From Mycobacterium neglectum (GTDB lineage: Bacteria > Actinomycetota > Actinomycetes > Mycobacteriales > Mycobacteriaceae): a DNA stretch of 64,000 bases. The notes beneath the pieces were generated by a model. The model was not told the origin of the DNA. It made no database searches and saw only the letters and a program-made list of their open reading frames with translations. Shown here one piece after another: positions 50,279 to 58,815 of the stretch. The number at the start of each line of letters is the position of its first letter. Position 1 is the first letter of the stretch. Position numbers and translations under genes: made by a program. The stretch covers positions 23,072-87,071 of the forward strand of contig NZ_NVQE01000024.1 of NCBI RefSeq assembly GCF_002591975.1, in the 5' to 3' direction.

Positions 50279-51436
50279 ATGGCCTCTACAGAAACCATCA
50301 CCGCATTTCACATCGCGATTCCAGACGCGCAGCTCGACGACCTGCACGACCGGCTGCGCCGCACCCGTTTCCCCGCGCCGTTGCCCGCCGACGGGTGGGA
50401 TACCGGCGTTCCGGTGTCGTACTTGAAAGAACTTGTCACTTACTGGGACCGCGATTATGACTGGCGGGCGGCCGAAGCCGAACTGAACCAGCTGCCCCAA
50501 TTCACCACCGAGATTGACGGCACGACCATCCACTTCCTGCGCTTGCGTTCACCCGAGCCGGATGCACTGCCACTCATCCTCACCCATGGGTGGCCGGGCT
50601 CTTTTGTGGAGTTCCTCGACGCGCTTGGGCCACTGGCTGACCCGCGGAGCCACGGTGGCCACCCGGCCGACGCATTTGAGCTCGTCATTCCCACCCTGCC
50701 CGGCTTTGGGTTCTCCCGCCCGGTACCCGACGCGGGTTGGGACGTCGACCGGATTGCGCGAGCCTGGGTCGAGCTGATGACCCGGCTCGGCCATCACCGG
50801 TTCGGCGTGCAAGGAGGAGATATCGGTGCAAGCGTGTCGCCCGCAGTCGGGCGCGCCGCACCGGAGCGGGTCATCGGGGTGCACGTCAACGGCAGCATCG
50901 GAATGCCGGCCGTTGAGCTCGACGAGGACGAACTCGCGTCGATGACCGAGCTTGAACGCGACCGGGTGGAACGTGTCCGGAAGTTCATGCAGGACGAGTT
51001 CGGTTACATCGCGATTCAGGCCACGCGATCGCAGACCATCGGCGCAGCGTTGACTGATTCCCCTGTCGGCCAGCTCGCCTGGATCGTCGACAAATTCCGC
51101 GCCTGGACGCACCCGCTGGACACCCTGCCGGATGTGATCGTTGGTCGCGACCGGCTGTTGACCAACGTCATGATCTATTGGCTAACCGGTACCGCCGGAT
51201 CGGCGGCGTATGTCGGCTATGCCCAAGCCTCCTGGGGGCCACCGCCGCAGTCCTCGGGCGTGCCGACCGGCGCCATCATGTTCGCTCACGACGTCGGTAT
51301 CCGTCGTCTGGCCGAACAGACCAACAACATCACGACCTGGACCGACATCCACGATCGGGGAGGACACTTCGCCGCGCTCGAGGAACCGCAGCTGCTCACC
51401 GAACACATCCGCACGTTTTTTCGCGAATTGCGATAA
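50279..51436 (+). CDS. Epoxide hydrolase (EHN-type, microsomal-like)
   Basis: This 385-residue protein has the N-terminal EHN region (FPAPLPADGWDTGVPVSYLK, YDWRAAEAELNQLPQF) followed by an alpha/beta hydrolase core. Key features are oxyanion loop HGWPGSFVEF, nucleophile Asp181 in GGDIGAS and catalytic His in RGGHFAALEEP. It hydrolyses epoxides to diols in the cytoplasm; the substrate is unknown. It stands alone between the Ddn-like gene and the fadA5 operon and has no KstR motif in the 108-base upstream gap. Confidence 0.88.
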   Translation: MASTETITAFHIAIPDAQLDDLHDRLRRTRFPAPLPADGWDTGVPVSYLKELVTYWDRDYDWRAAEAELNQLPQFTTEIDGTTIHFLRLRSPEPDALPLILTHGWPGSFVEFLDALGPLADPRSHGGHPADAFELVIPTLPGFGFSRPVPDAGWDVDRIARAWVELMTRLGHHRFGVQGGDIGASVSPAVGRAAPERVIGVHVNGSIGMPAVELDEDELASMTELERDRVERVRKFMQDEFGYIAIQATRSQTIGAALTDSPVGQLAWIVDKFRAWTHPLDTLPDVIVGRDRLLTNVMIYWLTGTAGSAAYVGYAQASWGPPPQSSGVPTGAIMFAHDVGIRRLAEQTNNITTWTDIHDRGGHFAALEEPQLLTEHIRTFFRELR

Positions 51437-51461
51437 CCCAAATGCACTCGCAAGAAACAAA

Positions 51462-52187
51462 CTACTTCTTGGGTCGGCGGCTGCCGCCGTGCCAATCCTC
51501 TTGCTTGCCAACCGTTTCGGTTTCGACGCCGAACGCCGCCAGCTGCGGCATTTCGCGCAGGCTGCGCTTGAGCTCGGCGAAACCACCGAACTCGGCAAGG
51601 CCGATCACGTGATCCCACAGCGTGACCGAGTCCTCGGGCGACGGCAATCTGCTGATGACCGGCCCGAAGAACGCCGTCCCGTTCGGTGGGCGGAAATGCA
51701 GGATCGGCGTGCCCACGTCCCGCCCGGTGAGGGTGAGCGCCTCGTCGGTCTCGCCGCGGATCCCGTCGTCGAGCGTGGCGTCCTCCAGCGCATCAGCCAG
51801 TTCGGCGGGCAGTCCGGCGTTGACCAGCGCGGCCTCGACGAGGTCGCGCGCGGCTTGACCGGCTGCCGTGATGCGTTCTTCACGGGGGGTGTCGAACAGG
51901 CGGGTGCCGAACGCCGCATAAAGTGGCCCGACGGCGTCTCTCCCGTGCTCTGCGCGCACCTTCGCGGCGACCCGCAGCAGCTTCAGTCCCGCGGTGTGAC
52001 CCTCTTCGTAATGGGTGGGAAAGTGCGTCGCATAGTCCACGTCGGCGTTGAGGATCCGCAGCGAGATGAACCGCCAGTCCACGCGGTAGTCACGCGCAGC
52101 CGCCACGATGCGCACCCACTTGCTCGTCATCCACGCGAACGGGCAGACCGGGTCGAAGTAGAAGTGCAGATCGTAAGTCGTTGTCAC
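51462..52187 (-). CDS. DsbA-fold protein related to mycothiol-dependent nitroreductase, single Cys
   Basis: The GTG at 52185-52187 overlaps the ddn stop by 4 bases and gives 241 residues. It resembles Rv2466c (YFDPVCPFAWMTSKWVRIVA, TPILHF...TAFFGPVISRLP), a mycothiol-dependent thioredoxin-fold reductase with a CPWC site. Here the site is CPFAW: only the first cysteine (residue 15) remains, and no other cysteine exists in the protein. That would allow a monothiol mechanism but not an internal disulfide. It is the last gene of the fadA5-containing operon. Confidence 0.8.
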   Translation of the reverse strand: MTTTYDLHFYFDPVCPFAWMTSKWVRIVAAARDYRVDWRFISLRILNADVDYATHFPTHYEEGHTAGLKLLRVAAKVRAEHGRDAVGPLYAAFGTRLFDTPREERITAAGQAARDLVEAALVNAGLPAELADALEDATLDDGIRGETDEALTLTGRDVGTPILHFRPPNGTAFFGPVISRLPSPEDSVTLWDHVIGLAEFGGFAELKRSLREMPQLAAFGVETETVGKQEDWHGGSRRPKK

Positions 52188-52639
52188 GGTTCGCAGATCA
52201 CGAGCGGGATCACGCGGTCGGTCCAGGACTTGTAGTCCTCGTAGGTCGGATACATCTCGACGAGCCTTGGCCAGTACTTCGCGCGCTCCTCTTCGGTGGC
52301 GTCCCGCGCGGTGAGGTCGAGGATGTCTTTCTTGATCTGAACCTGAATCTTCGGATTCGCCTTGAGGTTCAGGTACCACATCGGGTGCTTGTCGCTGCCG
52401 CCCTTGGACGCGGCGACGACGACGGTGTCGCCGTCGCGGTAAAAGTACAGCGGGCTGATCCGCGGCTCACCGGTCTTGCGGCCGGTCGTGGTCAGCAGCG
52501 CCACCGCAATGCCCTGGAAATCGCTGCCGAAACCTTCGCCGTCGCTGCGGCGGTACATGAAGGTGTTGACCTTCGACATCCACTTGATGAGGAGGTCCGA
52601 AGCCTTCGTATCCATGAATCGAGGGCGCGAATTGGCCAT
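52184..52639 (-). CDS. ddn: Ddn-type F420-dependent nitroreductase (Rv3547-like)
   Basis: The ATG at 52637-52639 gives 151 residues, the same length as M. tuberculosis Ddn. Blocks GIAVALLTTTGRKTGEPRIS, YFYRDGDTVVVAASKGGSDK and PMWYLNLKANPKIQVQIKKD are typical. Ddn uses F420H2 to reduce menaquinone and activates the nitroimidazole pretomanid; whether this copy does either is untested. It sits between two genes with 8-base spacing and a 4-base overlap, in one operon with fadA5. The longer frame to 52930 overlaps the next gene and is not used. Confidence 0.88.
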   Translation of the reverse strand: MANSRPRFMDTKASDLLIKWMSKVNTFMYRRSDGEGFGSDFQGIAVALLTTTGRKTGEPRISPLYFYRDGDTVVVAASKGGSDKHPMWYLNLKANPKIQVQIKKDILDLTARDATEEERAKYWPRLVEMYPTYEDYKSWTDRVIPLVICEP

Positions 52640-52647
52640 AGCTGATC

Positions 52648-53037
52648 CTATGACGCGGTCACAAACGGGCGAATCCCTGCTCGGATGTGATGGATCAGGC
52701 CGTCGGCGGGGATCTGGAACGTCTCGTCGATGTGGGCGCCGACCTTGCGTCCCAGCAGCGAGGGCTTCGTCACGAGGTCGAACTTCGCGCGGATGGTTTC
52801 GCCGTCGACGACTGTGAACTCGGGCACCGTCGTCGCCGCGATGACCCGGTACTGCAAGCCGCGATTCAGGCTGCGGCGCAGGTGATCTCCCGAGAACCCG
52901 GTCTTCAGCCCGACCTCGATGCGGGTGCACCCAGGGGCGAACGGAACTCTGTCCGCGTCATGGGTGACCAGCGCGTCGATGTAGGCCTGCGCGGCCGCGA
53001 TGCGCTCGGCTTCGGTGACTGCGGGCGCCGAGGACAT
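52648..53037 (-). CDS. Small NTF2-like/DUF8021-type protein in the fadA5 operon
   Basis: The ATG at 53035-53037 shares a base with the fadA5 stop and gives 129 residues. The start AAQAYIDALVTHDADRVPFA and the later RRSLNRGLQYRVIAATTVPE, then IDETFQIPADGLIHHIRAGI, suggest an NTF2-like alpha+beta barrel of the kind used by steroid isomerases and SnoaL-type cyclases, but I cannot assign catalytic residues. Tight coupling to fadA5 suggests a role on a sterol CoA or related intermediate. Confidence is good that it is a gene, low for function. Confidence 0.78.
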   Translation of the reverse strand: MSSAPAVTEAERIAAAQAYIDALVTHDADRVPFAPGCTRIEVGLKTGFSGDHLRRSLNRGLQYRVIAATTVPEFTVVDGETIRAKFDLVTKPSLLGRKVGAHIDETFQIPADGLIHHIRAGIRPFVTAS

Positions 53038-54200
53038 CAGATCCGCTCGATGATCGTTCCGGTGGACAGCGCGCCGCCGGCGCACATGGTGATGAGCGCG
53101 GTGCTCTGATCCGTGCGCTCCAACTCGTGCAGCGCAGTGGTGATCAGGCGGCTGCCGGTGCTCCCGACCGGGTGCCCGAGTGCGATCGCGCCGCCGTTGA
53201 CGTTCACCTTGTCCATGTCCGGGTTGTGCACCCGAGCCCACGACAACACGACCGACGCGAAGGCCTCGTTGATCTCGGTGATGTCGATGTCGCCCATCTT
53301 CATACCGGCCTTTTCGAGCACCTTGGCCGTCGACTGCACCGGGCCGTCGAGGTGGTAGTACGGCTCGGAGCCGACGAGTGCCTGGCTGACGATCCGCGCC
53401 CGCGGTTTCAGGCCGAGCGCCTTGGCCTTATCTTCGTCCATCCACAGCACGGCGGCCGCGCCGTCGGAGATCTGCGACGACGTACCCGCGGTGTGGATAC
53501 CGCCGTCCATCACCGGCTTCAGCGAGGCCAGGCCCTCCAGCGTGGTGTCGCGCAGGCCCTGGTCACGGGTGACGATGTGACGGTCGCTGGTTGGCTGCTT
53601 GTTCTCGTCGAGCACGGGCGCCTCGATGCCGCTGATTTCGCGGTCGAAGCGTCCCTCGGCCCAGGCCGCCGCGGCCTTGCGCTGCGAGTCGAAGCCGAAC
53701 TGGTCGATGTCTTCGCGGGTGATGCCGCGGCGCGCCGCGATGCGCTCGGCGGCGGTGAACTGGTCGGGCAGGTCGATGTCCCACGACGCGGGCCGCAGGA
53801 TTCCGCGATCCGGGCCGGCGTTGGCGCCGAGCCCGACGCGGCTCATGGCCTCGATGCCACAGGCGATGCCGACGTCGATGGCGCCCGCCGCGATCAGGCC
53901 GGCGACCAACCCGTTGGCCTGCTGCCCACTGCCGCACTGGCAGTCCACGGTCATCGCGCCGACGTGCTCGGGCAGCCCGGCGACCAGCCAGCTGACCCGG
54001 GTGATGTTGTTGGACTGTTCGCCGAACTGCGTGACGCAGCCGCCGACGATCTGCTCGACGTCACCGGCGTCGATGCCGGCTTTGGAGACCAGAGCCTTCT
54101 GCGTGGCGCCCAGCAACTCGGTGGCGTGGAGGCCGGATAGCCATCCGTTCCGCTTGCCGATCGGGCTGCGGGTGGCTTCAACGATGACAGGGTTACCCAT
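53037..54200 (-). CDS. fadA5: FadA5, side-chain thiolase
   Basis: This 387-residue thiolase has Cys89 (DCQCGSGQQ), His343 (ALGHPVGSTG) and Cys373 (TMCAGGALS), which match Cys93, His347 and Cys377 of M. tuberculosis FadA5 with a uniform offset of four. It cleaves 3-oxo sterol-CoA esters in side-chain beta-oxidation, releasing acetyl- or propionyl-CoA. It leads a four-gene operon with the NTF2-like protein, Ddn and the DsbA-fold protein. A perfect KstR box lies 11 bases upstream. Confidence 0.95.
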   Translation of the reverse strand: MGNPVIVEATRSPIGKRNGWLSGLHATELLGATQKALVSKAGIDAGDVEQIVGGCVTQFGEQSNNITRVSWLVAGLPEHVGAMTVDCQCGSGQQANGLVAGLIAAGAIDVGIACGIEAMSRVGLGANAGPDRGILRPASWDIDLPDQFTAAERIAARRGITREDIDQFGFDSQRKAAAAWAEGRFDREISGIEAPVLDENKQPTSDRHIVTRDQGLRDTTLEGLASLKPVMDGGIHTAGTSSQISDGAAAVLWMDEDKAKALGLKPRARIVSQALVGSEPYYHLDGPVQSTAKVLEKAGMKMGDIDITEINEAFASVVLSWARVHNPDMDKVNVNGGAIALGHPVGSTGSRLITTALHELERTDQSTALITMCAGGALSTGTIIERI

Positions 54201-54210
54201 TCCGTCAGGC

Positions 54211-54224
54211 TAGAACACGTTTCA
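54211..54224. promoter_or_regulatory. KstR operator (fadA5 side)
   Basis: TAGAACACGTTTCA matches all fixed bases of TnnAACnnGTTnnA and lies 11 bases upstream of the fadA5 start. Confidence 0.9.
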
Positions 54225-54289
54225 TTACTCTGACAAGCGAGGATGGTGACCTGCCTTTTATCTGCGCAGAAGGCATGTTTTACTGGCAC

Positions 54290-54303
54290 TAGAACACGTT
54301 GCA
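54290..54303. promoter_or_regulatory. KstR operator (cyp125 side)
   Basis: TAGAACACGTTGCA matches all fixed bases of the KstR consensus and lies 27 bases upstream of the cyp125 ATG. It is 79 bases from the fadA5 site, so each divergent promoter has its own operator. Confidence 0.9.
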
Positions 54304-54329
54304 ATTTGTGTTGTGAAGGAGCCCACCAC

Positions 54330-55583
54330 ATGCCACCCACCAAGATTCCAGCCGAGTTCGACTTCCTGGATCCCGACGTCAACCTCGCCGGCCTGCCCGT
54401 CGAAGAGCTAGCCGAGCTGCGCGAGGCCGAGCCCATCCATTGGGTCGACATCCCCGGCGGCACCGGCGGCTTCGAGGACAAGGGCTATTGGCTGGTGACC
54501 AAGCACGCTGATGTCAAAGAGGTGTCGCGGCGCAGCGATGTCTTTTCCAGCTGGCTGAACGGGGCGATCCCGACCTGGCCCAAGGAGATGACGCGCGAGA
54601 ACGTCGAACTGCAGCGCAGCGTCATGCTCAACATGGACGCGCCGCACCACACCCGGTTGCGCAAGATCATCTCCCGCGGTTTCACGCCGCGCGCCATTGG
54701 ACGCCTCGAAGAGGAACTCGCGCAGCGTGCGCAGAACATCGCCAAGACCGCCGCGGCGGAGGGTTCCGGCGACTTCGTCGAGCAGGTGAGCTGTGAGCTG
54801 CCGCTGCAAGCCATCGCCGGACTGCTCGGTGTGCCGCAGGACGACCGCGACAAACTGTTCCGGTGGTCGAACGAAATGACCGGCGGTGAGGACCCCGAGT
54901 TCTCCGACGTCGATCCGGCGCAGTCGTCGATGGAACTCATCATGTACGCGATGGCCATGGCCGACGAGCGCAGCAAGAACCCGACCGAGGACATCGTCAC
55001 GGCGCTGATCGAGGCCGACATCGACGGTGAGAAGCTCTCCGACGACGAGTTCGGCTTCTTCGTGATCATGCTCGCGGTGGCGGGTAACGAGACCACTCGT
55101 AACTCGATCACTCACGGAATGATCGCGTTCTCGCAGAACCCCGACCAGTGGGAGCTGTACAAGAAGGAACGCCCCTCGACGGCGGCCGACGAGATCATCC
55201 GGTGGGCCACCCCGGTTTCGGCGTTCCAGCGCACCGCGCATGAGGACGTCGAGCTCGGCGGCGTGACGATCAAGAAGGGTCAGCGCGCGGTGATGTCGTA
55301 CCGGTCGGCCAATTTCGACGCCGAGGTCTTCGAAGACCCGCATGCCTTTAACATCCTGCGCGATCCGAATCCGCACGTCGGGTTCGGTGGCTCCGGTGCC
55401 CATTACTGCATCGGCGCGAACCTGGCCCGGATGACGATCAACCTGATCTTCAACGCCGTCGCCGACCACATGCCCGACATCAAACCGATCAGTGAGCCCG
55501 AGCGGCTACGGTCGGGATGGCTGAACGGCATCAAGCATTGGCAGGTCGACTACTCGGGCAAGTGCGCGGCCGCAGCCCAGTAG
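54330..55583 (+). CDS. cyp125: Cyp125, sterol C26(27) monooxygenase
   Basis: The ATG at 54330, after a GAAGGAG ribosome site, gives 417 residues. Cytochrome P450 motifs are present: I-helix AGNETTRNSITHG, K-helix DEIIRWATP (ExxR) and heme loop GFGGSGAHYCIGANLARM with the proximal cysteine. The N-terminal PTKIPAEFDFLDPDVNLAGL and WSNEMTGGEDPEF match CYP125 (Rv3545c). It oxidises the terminal methyl of cholesterol/cholestenone to the acid that starts side-chain degradation. It is first in the cyp125-fadE28-fadE29-chsH2-chsH1-ltp2 (igr) operon. Confidence 0.96.
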   Translation: MPPTKIPAEFDFLDPDVNLAGLPVEELAELREAEPIHWVDIPGGTGGFEDKGYWLVTKHADVKEVSRRSDVFSSWLNGAIPTWPKEMTRENVELQRSVMLNMDAPHHTRLRKIISRGFTPRAIGRLEEELAQRAQNIAKTAAAEGSGDFVEQVSCELPLQAIAGLLGVPQDDRDKLFRWSNEMTGGEDPEFSDVDPAQSSMELIMYAMAMADERSKNPTEDIVTALIEADIDGEKLSDDEFGFFVIMLAVAGNETTRNSITHGMIAFSQNPDQWELYKKERPSTAADEIIRWATPVSAFQRTAHEDVELGGVTIKKGQRAVMSYRSANFDAEVFEDPHAFNILRDPNPHVGFGGSGAHYCIGANLARMTINLIFNAVADHMPDIKPISEPERLRSGWLNGIKHWQVDYSGKCAAAAQ

Positions 55584-55605
55584 CCGTCTTAACTAGGAGG
55601 ATTCG

Positions 55606-56631
55606 GTGGACTTCAGTCCAGACGAAGGGCAGCAGGCTGTCGCCGATGTGGTGACATCCGCGCTCGGCCGGGACAACAGCTGGGACGCGATCGTGTCTGG
55701 CGGCATCACGGCTTTCGGTGTGCCTGAACGCCTTGACGGCGACGGGCTCGGCCTTGCTGAAGTGAGTACGGCCCTGATCGAGATCGGCAGGCACGGCACC
55801 ATCAGCCCGGCGCTGGCGACTCTGGGCCTCGGACTGATCCCGCTGCTGGAGCTGGCCTCCGACGAGCAACAGGACCGTTACCTTGCCGGAGTGCCAAAAG
55901 GCTCGGTGCTCAGCGCGGCACTCAACGAGCCCGGTGCGCCGCTACCCGATCTGCCCGCGACGACTCTTTCTGGAGGAAAACTCAACGGCGTCAAGGTCGC
56001 GGTTCCCTATGCGGAACAAGCGGATTGGCTGATCGTCACGGCCGGTGACGCCGTCGCGGTGATCTCACCGAAGGCCGACGGAGTGCAGGTCGTCAAGACG
56101 CCGACCGCCAACCACGGCGACGAGTACTCGGTGACGTTCAGCGATGCCGAGGTCGACGGAGTGCTCGAGGGCGCGCAGCCGCGGCGGGTGAACCAGCTGG
56201 CACTCGCTGCCATCGGCGCGTTCGCGTCGGGTTTGGTCGCGGGCGCCTTGCGGTTGACCGCGGACTACGTCGCCAATCGCGAGCAGTTCGGTAAGCCGCT
56301 GTCCACCTTCCAGACGGTCGCGGCGCAGCTTGCCGAGGTCTACATCGCCTCGCGCACACTGACGTTGGCCTCCACCTCGGTGTTGTGGCGGCTCTCGGAA
56401 GGTTTGGACGCCGACGACGACATCGACATCCTCGGCTACTGGCTGGCCTCCCAAGCGCCGCCGGTGATGCAGCTCTGCCACCATCTGCACGGTGGGATGG
56501 GCATGGATATCGACTATCCGATGGACCGCTACTACTCGAGCATCAAGGATCTGACCCGGATGGTGGGCGGGCCGTCGCACCGACTGGACTTGGTTGGAGC
56601 TGCACTGGGCGAGCGAAGCGACGGGAAATAG
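55606..56631 (+). CDS. fadE28: FadE28 (ChsE1), acyl-CoA dehydrogenase subunit
   Basis: This 341-residue protein starts with GTG after a TAGGAGG ribosome site and has the acyl-CoA dehydrogenase fold with NREQFGKPLSTFQTVAAQLA and HHLHGGMGMDIDYPMDRYYS. It corresponds to Rv3544c. FadE28 and FadE29 form an alpha2-beta2 dehydrogenase acting on the three-carbon side chain (3-oxo-pregnene-carboxyl-CoA). fadE29 begins three bases after its stop codon begins to be read past, a 2-base gap, so the subunits are made together. Confidence 0.93.
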   Translation: MDFSPDEGQQAVADVVTSALGRDNSWDAIVSGGITAFGVPERLDGDGLGLAEVSTALIEIGRHGTISPALATLGLGLIPLLELASDEQQDRYLAGVPKGSVLSAALNEPGAPLPDLPATTLSGGKLNGVKVAVPYAEQADWLIVTAGDAVAVISPKADGVQVVKTPTANHGDEYSVTFSDAEVDGVLEGAQPRRVNQLALAAIGAFASGLVAGALRLTADYVANREQFGKPLSTFQTVAAQLAEVYIASRTLTLASTSVLWRLSEGLDADDDIDILGYWLASQAPPVMQLCHHLHGGMGMDIDYPMDRYYSSIKDLTRMVGGPSHRLDLVGAALGERSDGK

Positions 56632-56633
56632 GG

Positions 56634-57797
56634 ATGTACATAGAACTGACCCCGGAGCAGCGGCAGCTTCAAGCCGAACTGCGGCAGTACTTTTCGAACC
56701 TCATCTCCCCCGAAGAGGCCGCCGAGATGGAGGGCGACCGCCACGGCAAGGCCTACCGCTCGATCATCAAGCGCATGGGTTCCGACGGCAAACTCGGCGT
56801 CGGCTGGCCCAAGGAGTTCGGCGGCCTGGGCTTTGGCCCCATCGAGCAATCGATCTTCGTCAACGAGGCACATCGTGCCGACGTGCCATTGCCCGCCGTC
56901 ACCCTGCAGACCGTGGGGCCGACGCTGCAGCAGTACGGTACCGACCTTCAGAAGAAGAAGTTCCTGCCGGGAATCCTCGCCGGTGAGGTGCATTTCGCGA
57001 TCGGCTACACCGAGCCGGAGGCAGGCACCGACCTCGCGTCGCTACGCACGTCCGCGGTCAAGCAGGGCGACGAGTACATCGTCAACGGCCAGAAGGTGTT
57101 CACCACCGGAGGCCACGACGCCGACTACGTCTGGCTGGCGTGCCGCACCGATCCGGAAGCCGCTCAGCACAAAGGCATTTCGATGCTGATCGTCGACACC
57201 AAGGATCCCGGCTACTCCTGGACGCCGATGATCCTGTCCGACGGCGCGCACCACACGAACGCCACGTACTACAACGACGTCCGCGTTCCCGCCGAGATGC
57301 TTGTCGGCGAGGAGAACGCCGGCTGGCGCTTGATCACCACCCAGCTGAACAACGAGCGCGTGATGCTCGGTCCGGCAGGGCGATTCGCTTCGCTGTACGA
57401 CCGTGTTCATACCTGGGCCGCCAAGCCCGGCTCCAATGGCGACACCCCGCTTGACCGCGATGACGTGAAGCGGTCGCTCGGCGAGCTCAAGGCGATGTGG
57501 CGGATCAACGAACTGTTGAATTGGCAGGTTGCCGCGTCCGGCGAGACCATCGACGTCGCCGATGCCGCGGCCACCAAGGTGTTCGGCACGGAGCGCATCC
57601 AGTACGCCGGCCGCCTCGCGGAGGAAGTCGTCGGCATGTACGGCAACCCCGCCGATGCGGATACCGCCGAACTGCTCGAGTGGCTGGACTCGCAGACCAA
57701 GCGCAATCTGGTGATCACGTTCGGCGGAGGTGTCAACGAGGTGATGCGGGAGATGATCGCGGCGGCAGGACTGAAGGTTCCGAGGGTTCCGCGATGA
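56634..57797 (+). CDS. fadE29: FadE29 (ChsE2), acyl-CoA dehydrogenase subunit
   Basis: The ATG at 56634 gives 387 residues: MYIELTPEQRQLQAELRQYF, WPKEFGGLGFGPIEQSIFVN, YTEPEAGTDLASLRTSAVKQ and NGQKVFTTGGHDADYVWLAC. It corresponds to Rv3543c and partners FadE28. The upstream extension of this frame overlaps fadE28 and is not used. A 52-base gap separates it from chsH2, longer than the other gaps in the operon. Confidence 0.94.
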   Translation: MYIELTPEQRQLQAELRQYFSNLISPEEAAEMEGDRHGKAYRSIIKRMGSDGKLGVGWPKEFGGLGFGPIEQSIFVNEAHRADVPLPAVTLQTVGPTLQQYGTDLQKKKFLPGILAGEVHFAIGYTEPEAGTDLASLRTSAVKQGDEYIVNGQKVFTTGGHDADYVWLACRTDPEAAQHKGISMLIVDTKDPGYSWTPMILSDGAHHTNATYYNDVRVPAEMLVGEENAGWRLITTQLNNERVMLGPAGRFASLYDRVHTWAAKPGSNGDTPLDRDDVKRSLGELKAMWRINELLNWQVAASGETIDVADAAATKVFGTERIQYAGRLAEEVVGMYGNPADADTAELLEWLDSQTKRNLVITFGGGVNEVMREMIAAAGLKVPRVPR

Positions 57798-57849
57798 GCG
57801 CTCGCGCGAAGTGGGGCCCCGCACGAAGTGCAGGGGACAGAGGACTCAG

Positions 57850-58815
57850 ATGAGCGCGGTGGAGGACATCAAGGCGGCCGCCGAGCGGGTCAAGGCCGAG
57901 GGTAAGAGCAAGCCACGGGTCGCCCGTCACCCGGTGAATCAGCCGATGATCGACCACTGGCTCGATGCGATGGGGGACGAGAACCCCATCTATGTCGACG
58001 AGGCGGCCGCAAAGGCGGCTGGCCATCCCGGCACCGTCGCTCCGCCGGCGATGATCCAAGTCTGGACCATGATGGGGTTGGGCGGCAACCGGCCCGACGA
58101 CGATCCATTGGGCAAGATCCTCGGCCTGTTCGACGACGCCGGCTACATCGGCGTCGTAGCGACCAATTGCGAGCAGACCTACCACCGCTACCTGCGTCCC
58201 GGCGAGGAGGTCAGCGTCGCGGCGGAGTTGACCGACGTCGTCGGTCCCAAGCGGACCGCGCTCGGCGAAGGGTTTTTCATCACCCAGAAGATCTCCTGGC
58301 AGGTCGGCGATGAAGACGTCGCCGAAATGATGTGGCGGATCATGAAATTCAGGCCTGCCGAGGCCGACACTGCATCGGCAGGATCCGTGCCCGACGACCT
58401 CGACGCGGACACCATGATGCGGCCCGCATCGTCACGTGACACGAAGTTCTTCTGGGACGGCGTCGACGCGCACGAATTGCGTATCCAGAAGCGCGGCGAC
58501 GGAACGCTTCAGCATCCGCCGGTACCGGCGCTCTGGCAAGACAAAGAGGTACCGACCGACTATGTCGTCGCCTCGGGCAAGGGCACGGTGTTCAGCTTCG
58601 TGGTGCACCACGCTCCGAAGGTGCCGGGCCGCACGCTGCCCTTCGTCATCGCGCTGGTCGAACTCGAGGAGGGGGTGCGGATGCTCGGCGAGCTCCGCAA
58701 TATCGACCCAGCGAGCGTGGAGATCGGATTGCCGGTCCGCGCAATGTATATCGACTTCCCTGAAGGCGATTCAGGGCCCGCCTGGACCAACTACGCATGG
58801 GAGCCCGCGAAATGA
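57850..58815 (+). CDS. chsH2: ChsH2, enoyl-CoA hydratase subunit with DUF35 domain
   Basis: The ATG at 57850 gives 321 residues. The N-terminal part is a MaoC-like hotdog domain (NQPMIDHWLDAMGDENPIYV, AAGHPGTVAPPAMIQVWTMM), and the C-terminal part from about residue 190 is a DUF35 domain (LRIQKRGDGTLQHPPVPALW, GKGTVFSFVVHHAP). The hotdog domain hydrates the side-chain enoyl-CoA together with ChsH1, and the DUF35 domain docks Ltp2 and passes on the intermediate. It corresponds to Rv3542c and overlaps chsH1 by 4 bases. Confidence 0.94.
   Translation: MSAVEDIKAAAERVKAEGKSKPRVARHPVNQPMIDHWLDAMGDENPIYVDEAAAKAAGHPGTVAPPAMIQVWTMMGLGGNRPDDDPLGKILGLFDDAGYIGVVATNCEQTYHRYLRPGEEVSVAAELTDVVGPKRTALGEGFFITQKISWQVGDEDVAEMMWRIMKFRPAEADTASAGSVPDDLDADTMMRPASSRDTKFFWDGVDAHELRIQKRGDGTLQHPPVPALWQDKEVPTDYVVASGKGTVFSFVVHHAPKVPGRTLPFVIALVELEEGVRMLGELRNIDPASVEIGLPVRAMYIDFPEGDSGPAWTNYAWEPAK

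Noticed and set aside
53127..54140. Plus-strand frame opposite fadA5
   Set aside because: It lies entirely within fadA5, whose catalytic residues are complete; the antisense product looks random.
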